64,000 bases of DNA. It comes from Dongia_A sp044226685. Its GTDB lineage: Bacteria > Pseudomonadota > Alphaproteobacteria > Dongiales > Dongiaceae. Of the stretch, positions 6,445-14,708 are shown one piece after another. The notes below the pieces were generated by a model. It was not told the DNA's origin. It saw nothing but the letters and a program-made list of their open reading frames with translations, and did no database searches. Numbering within the stretch: position 1 is the first letter of the stretch; the number at the start of each line of letters is the position of its first letter. The position numbers and the translations under genes were made by a program. The DNA lies in the NCBI GenBank assembly GCA_044226685.1, contig JBGAGP010000002.1, forward strand, positions 1 through 64,000. Direction: 5' to 3'.

Positions 6445-9119
6445 ACGAGCTGCGACCGAAGAGCGCCGTCGGCACCGGTCTATCGTTGCAGGTGAACGGG
6501 CAACCGCATTTTTATGACGGCGACCGGCTGCGCCGCCTCGCCGACGTGCTGCGCGACGATTTCAAGCTGACCGGGACCAAGATCGGCTGCAATGCCGGCG
6601 ATTGCGGCGCCTGCACCGTGCTGATCGACGGGGCGCAGGCCTGCGCCTGCCTGGTGCCGGTGGGGCAATGCGACGGCGCGGCGATCACCACGGTCGAAGG
6701 GCTGGCGGAGCAGGGGCGGCTCAGCGACCTGCAGCGTTCGTTCCTGGCCCATGGCGCGGCGCAATGCGGCATCTGCACGCCCGGCATGCTGATGGCGGCG
6801 AGCGACCTGCTGGCGCGGCGCGAGGCGCCGACGCGCGGCGAGGTGGAGGACGCGCTGGGCGGCGTGCTGTGCCGCTGCACCGGCTACCAGAAGATCGTCG
6901 AGGCGGTGCTCGACGCGGCTCGTCCGGCGGCGGTTCTGCGCGATGGCGGCATCGGTGCGCGCAATGCCAAGGTCGACGGGCCGGCCAAGCTGACCGGTGC
7001 GGAAAGCTACGGCGCCGACGGCATCCCCGCCGATGCGCTGCTGATCCGGGTGATCCGGTCGCCGCATCACCGGGCGCGGTTCACCCTGGGCGACCTGGCT
7101 GGCTTCGCCGCCGCGCGGCCAGGTCTGGTACGCGTGCTGACCGCCGCGGACGTGCCCGTCAATGCCTATGGCATGTATCCGGCGATCAAGGACCAGACGG
7201 TCCTGGCCGTGGACCAGGTGCGCTATCGTGGCGATCCGGTCATCGCCTTCGTCGGCGTGCGCGCCGCAATCGAAGCCATCCGCGACGAGGACGTGCCCAT
7301 CCATTACGAGGTGCTGCCGCCGGTCATGGGCATCGAGGCGGCAAAGCGCGGTGACCTGCTGCATGAGGGCAAGGCCGGCAACGTACTGGTCGATGGCGGC
7401 GTGGTCAGCGGCGACGTCGCGGCGGCACTTGCCGGCTCCGCCCATGTGGCCGAGACCGAATACCAGACCAGCTTCGTCGAGCACGCCTATATCGAGCCCG
7501 AGGCCGGCTGGGCCGAGCGCAAGGGCGATGCGCTGGAGATCCACGTCTCGACCCAGAATCCGTTCCAGCATCGCGACGACGTGGCGCAGATCCTGCAGCT
7601 GCCGAAGGAGGCGGTGCGCCTGGTCGCCACCGCCTGCGGCGGCGGCTTCGGCGGCAAGCTCGATCTCAACGTGCATCCGCTGCTGGGCCTGGCGGCGTGG
7701 CTGACCGGCAGGCCGGTCGCCTATGTGTATACCCGGCCGGAAAGCATGGCGGCCTCGACCAAGCGCCATCCGGCGCTGGTCAAGGTCAAGATCGGCTGCG
7801 ACGCCGCCGGCAAGCTGACCGGCTTCTGGTCGCATGCGGAACTGGATACCGGCGCTTATGCCAGCTGGGGGCCGACCGTCGCCAACCGGGTGCCGGTGCA
7901 TGCCCCCGGTCCCTACGCCGTGCGCCATGCGAAGACGCGCGGCACCGCCTATTTCACCAACTGCCCGCCTTCTGGCGCCTTCCGCGGCTTCGGCGTGCCG
8001 CAAAGCGCCATCGCCAGCGAGGCGGCGATGGATGAACTGGCCGACAAGCTGGGCCTGGATTGGCTGGAATTCCGGCGGCTGAACGCGCTGCGGCGGGGCG
8101 ATGCCACCATCACCGGGCAGGTGCTGCACGATTCCTGCGGCATCGTCGAAAGCATCGACGCGGTGGCGCCTTACTGGCGTGACTGGAACGCGGCGGCTGC
8201 GACGTTCAATGCCGCATCGCCGCGACGGAAGCGCGGCGTCGGCATCGGCTGTTCCTGGTATGGCATGGGCAACACCGCGCTCAGCAACCCCTCCGAGATG
8301 AAACTGGGCATCGCCGCCGACGGGCGCATCACGCTCTATTGCGGCGCGGTCGATATCGGCCAGGGTTCCAACACGATCCTGGTGCAGATCGCCGCCGAGG
8401 CGCTGGGTGTGCCGGCCGGCGAGATCGCGCTGGTCGCCGGCGACACGGCCCGCACGCTGGATGCCGGCAAGACCTCCGCCTCGCGCCAGACCTTCGTCTC
8501 CGGCAAGGCCTGCGAGCTGGCGGCGCTGGATCTGAAGGCGAAACTGGACGCGCTCGGCAACCGGGCGAAGCTGAGCGACCTGCCCGCCGACAATCACGGC
8601 GACGTGCTGACCGGCTACGGCCGTTTCGACCCGCCGACCTCGCCGCTCGATGCCAACGGCCAGGGCGTTCCCTATGCCTGCTACGGCTTCGCGACGCAGG
8701 TGGCGCTGGTCGAGGTCGACCTCGATCTGGGCCAGGTGAAGGTGCTGAAGATCGCCGCCGCCCATGACGTGGGCAAGGCGATCAACCCGCAGCAGGTCGA
8801 GGGCCAGATCCACGGCGGCACGGCGCAGGGCATCGGCCTGGCGCTGATGGAGGAGTACCTGCCCGGCCGCACCGAGAACCTGCACGATTATCTGGTCCCC
8901 ACCTTCGGCGACATGCCGGAGATGACCTGCCTGATCGTCGAGGACCCGACCGGCCACGGTCCGTACGGCGCCAAGGGCGTTGGCGAGCCGGCGCTGATTT
9001 CGACCGCGCCGGCGATCTTCGGCGGCATCCAGCGCGCCGCCGGCGTGCGGGTGACCAGGATCCCGGTACTGCCGCACCGCCTGCGCGCGGCGATCCGGGC
9101 GAAGGAAGGTGCGCGATGA
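6441..9119 (+). CDS. Fused [2Fe-2S]/molybdopterin subunit of a xanthine-dehydrogenase-family hydroxylase (probable nicotinate dehydrogenase)
   Basis: An 892-residue fusion of what are usually two polypeptides. Residues 15-160 are a CoxS-type small subunit: plant-type [2Fe-2S] cysteines C50, C55, C58 and C70, then a second cluster with C109, C112, C144 and C146. Residues from about 170 to the end are a CoxL/XdhC-type molybdopterin subunit, with CGGGFGGKLDLNVHP and SGAFRGFGVPQ cofactor-binding regions and VGEPALI near the end. With the FAD subunit just upstream (4-base overlap) it completes a hydroxylase. The next gene also overlaps by four bases. Nicotinate as substrate is inferred from neighbours; a related N-heterocycle hydroxylase cannot be excluded. 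Confidence 0.85.
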   Translation: MNELRPKSAVGTGLSLQVNGQPHFYDGDRLRRLADVLRDDFKLTGTKIGCNAGDCGACTVLIDGAQACACLVPVGQCDGAAITTVEGLAEQGRLSDLQRSFLAHGAAQCGICTPGMLMAASDLLARREAPTRGEVEDALGGVLCRCTGYQKIVEAVLDAARPAAVLRDGGIGARNAKVDGPAKLTGAESYGADGIPADALLIRVIRSPHHRARFTLGDLAGFAAARPGLVRVLTAADVPVNAYGMYPAIKDQTVLAVDQVRYRGDPVIAFVGVRAAIEAIRDEDVPIHYEVLPPVMGIEAAKRGDLLHEGKAGNVLVDGGVVSGDVAAALAGSAHVAETEYQTSFVEHAYIEPEAGWAERKGDALEIHVSTQNPFQHRDDVAQILQLPKEAVRLVATACGGGFGGKLDLNVHPLLGLAAWLTGRPVAYVYTRPESMAASTKRHPALVKVKIGCDAAGKLTGFWSHAELDTGAYASWGPTVANRVPVHAPGPYAVRHAKTRGTAYFTNCPPSGAFRGFGVPQSAIASEAAMDELADKLGLDWLEFRRLNALRRGDATITGQVLHDSCGIVESIDAVAPYWRDWNAAAATFNAASPRRKRGVGIGCSWYGMGNTALSNPSEMKLGIAADGRITLYCGAVDIGQGSNTILVQIAAEALGVPAGEIALVAGDTARTLDAGKTSASRQTFVSGKACELAALDLKAKLDALGNRAKLSDLPADNHGDVLTGYGRFDPPTSPLDANGQGVPYACYGFATQVALVEVDLDLGQVKVLKIAAAHDVGKAINPQQVEGQIHGGTAQGIGLALMEEYLPGRTENLHDYLVPTFGDMPEMTCLIVEDPTGHGPYGAKGVGEPALISTAPAIFGGIQRAAGVRVTRIPVLPHRLRAAIRAKEGAR

Positions 9120-10612
9120 ACGAGATCGTCACGCCGAGTTCCACTGTGGCTGAGGGTGACGGCGTCATCCGCTGCGACGCCTGCCCGGTCCTGTGCCGCA
9201 TCCGCCCGGGCAAGCTCGGCGCCTGCGACCGCTACGGCAACGTGGATGGCAAGCTGGTGCGGACCGACCCGCTGGTGCTGCTCGACCGCTCGGCGGAATC
9301 CGGACGCGGCGCGGTGCGCTTCCTGGAGGGCGGGCGCGACTGGGACGGCGAGATCCTGCACCAGAGCGGCGCCTTCGTCACCGGCATCGGCGCCACCACC
9401 ACCTATCCCGATTACAAGCCCGCGCCCTTCATCGTCTCCAGCCAGGTCGAGGGCGTCGATTGCGTCACCGTCGTCACCGAGGGCATCTTCAGCTATTGCG
9501 GCGTCAAGGTGAAGATCGACACCGACCGCTATGTCGGGCCGGAGCAGGCGGCGGTACGCGTGAAGGGCGAGCAGATCGGCCATGTCACCACGCACGAATA
9601 CGGCTCGCAGATGCTGTCGCTGGGCGGCGTGCATCATTTGACCGGCGGCTCCAAATCCGAGGGCAACGTCACCTGCGACGCGCTGCTGCGCCTCTGCAAC
9701 AAGGAGGCCGTCGAGATGACCATCGACGGCGGCTCCACCATCGTGGTGCAGGCGAACCAGCCGCCCGTCGTCGACGGCCAGAAGGAGGAGCGCATGCGGG
9801 TCGGCTGCGGCTCCGCCGTCACCGGCATCTTCGCCAAGCAATGGTTCGGCCTCGCCGACGAGGTGGTGGTGGTGGATGAGCACATCACCGGCGTGTTCAC
9901 CGAGCACCAGGCCGGGCGCATGCTCGACGCGCGGCCGAGCGGCATCAAGATCCGCGGCCGCAAATCGACGCCGGGGCGCTATTTCCAGGTGGCGAAGCCG
10001 GGCCTGGGCTGGGGCGGTACCGACCTGAAGGACCCGCTGGAGATCGTCGAGCGCTTCGACCCGAGATTCGCCTGGCCGGGATTGCGGCTGTTCATGGTGT
10101 CGACCACCGGCGAGCATCACGGCTGGTATGTGCTGGACGAGGCGCTGAAGCCGCGCCCCGCCGATCCGCCGGCCGCGATCGAAAAGCTGGTGGCGCGCAT
10201 CGCCGAGAATTGCGAGCCGGCGCTGAGCACGGTGCTGTTCATGGGCGGGGCGGGCGGTTCCTTGCGTGCCGGCGTCACCGAGAATCCCGTGCGCCTCACC
10301 ATGTCGGTCAAGAACCGGCTGACCCGGGTCACCTGCGGGGGTGCGCCGGCCTATGTCTGGCCCGGCGGCGGCATCACCGTGATGGTCGACGTGGCGCGCA
10401 TGCCCGACAATTCCACCGGCTATGTGCCGACGCCGGCCCTGGTCTTCCCGATTGAATTCACCATGCGGCTGGAGGATTACCGCCTGATGGGCGGGCACAT
10501 GGACCACGTGGTGCCATTGGAGCAGGTGCTGGCCGAGGAGCGGCGGAAGGCCGTGGCGCCGCACGCGGAAAATCCCTGGCCGCTGCCGGCGCCGGACGGA
10601 GGCGGGGCATGA
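9116..10612 (+). CDS. hnr: 6-hydroxynicotinate reductase
   Basis: A 498-residue iron-sulfur flavoprotein resembling Hnr of the nicotinate-fermenting Eubacterium barkeri, which reduces 6-hydroxynicotinate to 1,4,5,6-tetrahydro-6-oxonicotinate. The N-terminus shows a cluster motif with C20, C23, C27 and C37 (CDACPVLC then GAC). Further Gly-rich and Cys-containing segments (near GCGSAVTG and VTCGGAPAYVWPGG) follow. The E. barkeri enzyme is reported to hold a covalently bound flavin plus several FeS clusters. The assignment rests on recognition of the family and on the presence of enamidase 3 kb downstream. Start and stop overlap the flanking genes by four bases each. Confidence 0.8.
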   Translation: MNEIVTPSSTVAEGDGVIRCDACPVLCRIRPGKLGACDRYGNVDGKLVRTDPLVLLDRSAESGRGAVRFLEGGRDWDGEILHQSGAFVTGIGATTTYPDYKPAPFIVSSQVEGVDCVTVVTEGIFSYCGVKVKIDTDRYVGPEQAAVRVKGEQIGHVTTHEYGSQMLSLGGVHHLTGGSKSEGNVTCDALLRLCNKEAVEMTIDGGSTIVVQANQPPVVDGQKEERMRVGCGSAVTGIFAKQWFGLADEVVVVDEHITGVFTEHQAGRMLDARPSGIKIRGRKSTPGRYFQVAKPGLGWGGTDLKDPLEIVERFDPRFAWPGLRLFMVSTTGEHHGWYVLDEALKPRPADPPAAIEKLVARIAENCEPALSTVLFMGGAGGSLRAGVTENPVRLTMSVKNRLTRVTCGGAPAYVWPGGGITVMVDVARMPDNSTGYVPTPALVFPIEFTMRLEDYRLMGGHMDHVVPLEQVLAEERRKAVAPHAENPWPLPAPDGGGA

Positions 10613-11466
10613 GCGCGCAGATCGTCCTGCTGCCCGGCAACCGGCTGCACCTCAATCACGGGCCCATCGACTTGGTGATCGTCGCCGAGGGCGAACTCGA
10701 AGCCGTGGCGCGGGCCTATATGCAGGCGGCCGCGATCTTCCCCAACATCCTGCCCGAGCTGGTGGCGGAGCTGCCGCTGTTGCGGGCACCGCTGGGCGAG
10801 GAGGCACCGGCGGTTTCCGGCCCGATCGCCCGCCGGATGGTGGATGCGACCTGGCCGTATCGCGACGTCTTCATCACCCCCATGGCCGCGGTGGCCGGCG
10901 CGGTGGCGCAGCATGTGCTGGCGGCGATGACGGAGGTCGCCGAGCTGCGGCGGGCCAGCGTCAACAACGGCGGCGACATCGCGCTCCACCTGGCGCCCGG
11001 AGAGCAGATGCGCGTCGGCGTCGTCGGCGACCTGGCGACGCCGAAGCTGGACGCGGCGGTCGAAATCGCGGGCGCCGACCCGGTGCGGGGCATTGCCACC
11101 TCCGGCTGGCGCGGGCGCTCGCAATCGCTGGGCATCGCCGATGCGGTGACGGTGCTGGCCGGCACGGCGGCGGCGGCGGATGCGGCGGCCACCATGATCG
11201 CCAATGCCGTGAATGTCGCCGATCCCGCGATCGAGCGGCGGCCGGCGCGCGCGGTACGTGACGAGAGCGATCTTGGCGACCTGCCGGTGACGGTCGCGGT
11301 CGGCACGCTCACCGCGGAGAAGGCCGCCACGGCGCTGGAGAACGGCGCCCGCCGCGCGACCGAGCTGCTGCAGAATGGCCTGATCGCCGCCGCCTATCTG
11401 CAGCTGCAGGGGGAATGCCGCGTGGTCGGCGAGATGAAACGCATTGCGGCCGAGCGCGCCGCCTGA
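10609..11466 (+). CDS. UPF0280 family protein (ApbE-like superfamily)
   Basis: A 285-residue protein of the UPF0280 family, structurally grouped with the ApbE flavin transferases. The conserved core reads ASVNNGGDIALHL around residues 118-130, followed by a GIATSGWRGRSQS segment comparable to the IATSG...RS motif of ApbE proteins. ApbE enzymes attach FMN covalently to a Thr or Ser in target proteins. The gene is translationally coupled (ATGA) to the 6-hydroxynicotinate reductase gene, whose E. barkeri counterpart carries covalent flavin, so a role in flavinylating that reductase is an attractive inference. The biochemical role of UPF0280 is not established to my knowledge. Confidence 0.85.
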   Translation: MSAQIVLLPGNRLHLNHGPIDLVIVAEGELEAVARAYMQAAAIFPNILPELVAELPLLRAPLGEEAPAVSGPIARRMVDATWPYRDVFITPMAAVAGAVAQHVLAAMTEVAELRRASVNNGGDIALHLAPGEQMRVGVVGDLATPKLDAAVEIAGADPVRGIATSGWRGRSQSLGIADAVTVLAGTAAAADAAATMIANAVNVADPAIERRPARAVRDESDLGDLPVTVAVGTLTAEKAATALENGARRATELLQNGLIAAAYLQLQGECRVVGEMKRIAAERAA

Positions 11467-11475
11467 GGGGGAGCC

Positions 11476-12057
<582 letters not shown>

Positions 12058-12067
12058 GGGGCCGGCG

Positions 12068-12517
12068 GTGAAGGCGACGCTGCGCAAAGCGCCGGCCACC
12101 CAGCCGGAATACCGGCTGGAGGACCAGGTCGGCTATTGGCTGCGCCGGGCCTATCAGCGGCACATGGCGATCTTTGCCGCCGCCATGGGCGATCTCGACC
12201 TCACCTCGATGCAGTTCGCGGCACTGGTAAAGCTGCGCGACTGCCGGGCGGTGACGCAGACGGAGCTGGGGCGCCTGACCGGCATGGACCGGGCGACCGT
12301 CTCCGGCGTGGTGGCGCGGCTGCAGAAGCGCGGACTGGTCCGCTTTACCGTCGACCCGGCGGACCGGCGCTCGCGCATCATCGCCCTCACCGAAGCCGGG
12401 GCGTCCCTGCTGGGGCAGGCGCTGCAGCGGGTGGAGCAGGTGACGGAACAGACTTTGGCGCCTGTCGGCGCCGCAGAGACAAACGTGTTGCGCGAGACCT
12501 TGCGCAAGCTGGGATAG
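12068..12517 (+). CDS. MarR-family transcriptional regulator
   Basis: A 149-residue winged-helix regulator. The DNA-binding region spans about residues 45-115: QTELGRLTGMDRATVSGVV recognition segment, then the wing with DPADRRSRIIALTEAG, a MarR hallmark. GTG at 12068 is preceded by GAGGGG at 6-base spacing; the much longer open frame upstream lies in another frame of the AA_synth gene. MarR proteins usually repress catabolic genes and release DNA when an aromatic acid binds; NicR/BpsR of other nicotinate degraders are MarR proteins. The palindromes at 4801 and 5537 are candidate targets. Confidence 0.88.
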   Translation: MKATLRKAPATQPEYRLEDQVGYWLRRAYQRHMAIFAAAMGDLDLTSMQFAALVKLRDCRAVTQTELGRLTGMDRATVSGVVARLQKRGLVRFTVDPADRRSRIIALTEAGASLLGQALQRVEQVTEQTLAPVGAAETNVLRETLRKLG

Positions 12518-12527
12518 GGGAGGACAC

Positions 12528-13112
12528 ATGAAAAGCGACATCCGCAAGATCGTGGTGACGGTGGAGGAGACCCACCGCGACTCCGGCAAAAGCGTGAGCC
12601 CGGCGACGCGCAAGGCGGCGGCCATCGCCGTGATCGCCAATCCCTTCGCCGGGAGGTATGTCGAGGACCTGGCGCCGTTGATGGATATCGGCGAGGAGCT
12701 CGGCGGGCTGCTGGCCAAGCGCGCGGTCGCGGCCCTCGGCATCGAGGGCGGCAAGGCGGAGAGCTACGGCAAGGCGGCCATCGTCGGCGAGAACGGCGAG
12801 CTCGAGCATGCCGCCGCCATCCTGCACCCCAAGATGGGCAAGCCGGTGCGCGAGGCCCTGGTGAAGGGTGCTTCGCTCATCCCCTCCGCCAAGAAGCTGG
12901 GCGGCATGGGCACGCCCATCGACGTGCCGCTGGGCCACAAGGACGCCGCCTTCGTACGCACCCATTTCGACGGCATGGAAGTGCGGATTGCCGACGCGCC
13001 GCGCGCCGACGAGATCCTGGTGGCGATCGTGGTGACGGATTCCGGCCGCCCGCTGCCAAGGGTCGGCGGGCTGCAGAAGCACGAGATCAAGGGCGAGGAT
13101 GGGTTGCGGTAA
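12528..13112 (+). CDS. AA_synth family protein (DUF1185), copy 2
   Basis: A 194-residue paralogue of the 11476-12057 product, with the same landmarks: NPFAGRYVEDL, SYGKAAIVGENGELEHAAA and a C-terminal KHEIKGEDG. It lies 10 bases after the MarR stop with GGGGAGGACAC before the ATG, so it remains in the operon. The two copies are diverged enough for distinct roles or a hetero-oligomer. No catalytic residue can be named with confidence. Confidence 0.85.
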   Translation: MKSDIRKIVVTVEETHRDSGKSVSPATRKAAAIAVIANPFAGRYVEDLAPLMDIGEELGGLLAKRAVAALGIEGGKAESYGKAAIVGENGELEHAAAILHPKMGKPVREALVKGASLIPSAKKLGGMGTPIDVPLGHKDAAFVRTHFDGMEVRIADAPRADEILVAIVVTDSGRPLPRVGGLQKHEIKGEDGLR

Positions 13113-13113
13113 G

Positions 13114-13319
13114 CTCTCCCTTCCCCCCTTGCGGGGGAAGGCAGCGGCGCCTTGGCGAGCAAAGCGAGCCTAGGCGGAGCCGGATGGGGGGTGGCGCGCT
13201 CTAAGAGCGCGCATCGCCGAAGGCGATACGAGCGAAGGATGTCGAAGACCCGGCGCTGCATCTCACCCCCATCCCACCCTTCCCCCCTCAAGGGGGAAGG
13301 AGCCGAGCGAGCGGGTTGA
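13114..13319. repeat. Intergenic inverted repeat of CTTCCCCC...GGGGGAAG type
   Basis: This 206-base stretch between AA_synth copy 2 and enamidase is non-coding. Two short hairpins, CTTCCCCCCTTGCGGGGGAAG (near 13130) and CTTCCCCCCTCAAGGGGGAAGG (near 13280), flank a middle part rich in small inverted repeats such as GCGCGCTCTAAGAGCGCGC. It looks like a dispersed chromosomal repeat and may separate enamidase expression from the genes upstream. Confidence 0.6.
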
Positions 13320-13349
13320 AGGACCGAGTGTTGTTCAGGGAGTAAGCGA

Positions 13350-14543
13350 ATGGCCGAACCAACTGCCGCCGGCGGTCCCGCCGGGAAAATGGTGATCCGC
13401 AATGTCGGGCTGATGCTCTCGGGCGACCTGAAGCGGCCGATCCTGGACGCGGATGCCCTCGTTGCCGACAAAGGGCGCATCGTCGCCTTCGGCAAGGAGA
13501 AGGACCTCGACACCTCCCACGCCCAGGTCACGATCGACGCCAAGGGTTGCGCGCTCGCACCTGGCCTCATCGACAGCCATGTGCATCCGGTGTTCGGCGA
13601 TTGGACGCCGCGGCAGAGCCAGCTGGGTTGGATCGATTCGTTCCTCAATGGCGGGGTCACCACCATGATCTCGGCGGGCGAGGTGCATCTGCCGGGCCGG
13701 CCGAAGGACGTGGTCGGCGTGAAGGCGCTGGCCATCACCGCGCAGCGCAGCTTCGACGCCTTCCGTCCGGGCGGGGTCAAGGTGCTGGCCGGGGCACCCG
13801 TCATCGAGAAGGGGATGGAAGAGAGCGACTTCGCCGAGATGGCGAAGGCCGGCGTGAAGCTCCTCGGCGAGGTCGGGCTCGGCACGGTCAAGGCCGGCGA
13901 CGAGGCGAAGAAGATGGTGGCCTGGGCGCGCAAATACGGCATCCAGTCGACCATCCACACCGGCGGCCCCTCGGTGCCCGGCTCCGGCTATATCGACAAG
14001 GACGTGGTGCTGGAGGCGGATGCCGACGTGATCGGCCACATCAATGGCGGTCACACGGCGTTGCCGCTGAAACAGATCGAATGCCTGTGCGAGCAATGCG
14101 GCCGCGCCATCGAAGTCGTCCACAACGGCAACGAGATGGCCGGGCTGCACGCGGTCAAGATCGCCAAGCAGCTGGGGCAGCTCGACCGTGTCATCCTCGG
14201 CACGGATTCACCCGCCGGTTCCGGCGTGCAGCCGCTCGGCATCCTGCGCGTCATCGCCATGCTGTCGAGCTTCGGCGATCTGCCGGCCGAGCAGGTGTTC
14301 TGCTTCGCGACCGGCAACACCGCGCGGATGCGCGATCTCGATTGCGGCTTGATCGAGGCCGGCCGCGCGGCCGATTTCGTGTTCCTCGACCGGGCGCAGC
14401 ATTCCTCCGGCGCCGACCTGCTGAGCTCGGTGCGCGCCGGCGATCTGCCCGGCATCGGCATGGTGGTGATCGACGGCATCGTGCGCTGCCAGCGCTCGCG
14501 CAACACGCCGCCGGCGGAAAAGGTGCCGGCGATCGTGCACTAG
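13350..14543 (+). CDS. ena: Enamidase (1,4,5,6-tetrahydro-6-oxonicotinate amidohydrolase)
   Basis: A 397-residue amidohydrolase-superfamily enzyme closely resembling E. barkeri enamidase, which hydrolyses tetrahydro-6-oxonicotinate to ammonia and 2-formylglutarate using a binuclear Fe-Zn site. Metal-site landmarks are DSHVHP near residue 73, the Glu in LGEVGLGT, the His residues in IHTGG and HINGGH, and the Asp in LGTDSPAG. Other shared stretches are GGVTTMISAGE and HLPGRPKD. SRNTPPAEK near the C-terminus also recalls the family. ATG 13350 follows AGGGAG. A repeat separates it from the upstream operon, but it is codirectional and completes the reductive pathway. Confidence 0.87.
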   Translation: MAEPTAAGGPAGKMVIRNVGLMLSGDLKRPILDADALVADKGRIVAFGKEKDLDTSHAQVTIDAKGCALAPGLIDSHVHPVFGDWTPRQSQLGWIDSFLNGGVTTMISAGEVHLPGRPKDVVGVKALAITAQRSFDAFRPGGVKVLAGAPVIEKGMEESDFAEMAKAGVKLLGEVGLGTVKAGDEAKKMVAWARKYGIQSTIHTGGPSVPGSGYIDKDVVLEADADVIGHINGGHTALPLKQIECLCEQCGRAIEVVHNGNEMAGLHAVKIAKQLGQLDRVILGTDSPAGSGVQPLGILRVIAMLSSFGDLPAEQVFCFATGNTARMRDLDCGLIEAGRAADFVFLDRAQHSSGADLLSSVRAGDLPGIGMVVIDGIVRCQRSRNTPPAEKVPAIVH

Positions 14544-14567
14544 GGCACGACCGCCACGCACTCAATC

Positions 14568-14675
14568 GTCACCCCGGCCTTGCGCCGGGGTCCACGGTGC
14601 AGACGCACGAACCAGTGCGACGATGAGCGTCCTTGCGGCGGATGGATGGATCCCGGCGCAAGGCCGGGATGACGA
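14568..14675. repeat. Dispersed palindromic repeat, copy 1
   Basis: Two hairpin halves, GTCACCCCGGCCTTGCGCCGGGG (14568 on) and TCCCGGCGCAAGGCCGGGATGAC (14651 on), are inversely related and about 50 bases apart. The element separates two convergent genes (enamidase and DUF2235 hydrolase), where it could act as a bidirectional terminator. Further copies lie at 19091, 40547, 45784 and 52448. Confidence 0.8.
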
Positions 14676-14708
14676 CCGAGAGGGCGCCAGTGCGGTGCGA
14701 TGCCTGCG

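Noticed and set aside
6480..9077. Minus-strand open frame of 865 codons
   Set aside because: Antisense to the fused hydroxylase subunit, which has full family motifs; no ribosome-binding site or recognisable domain.
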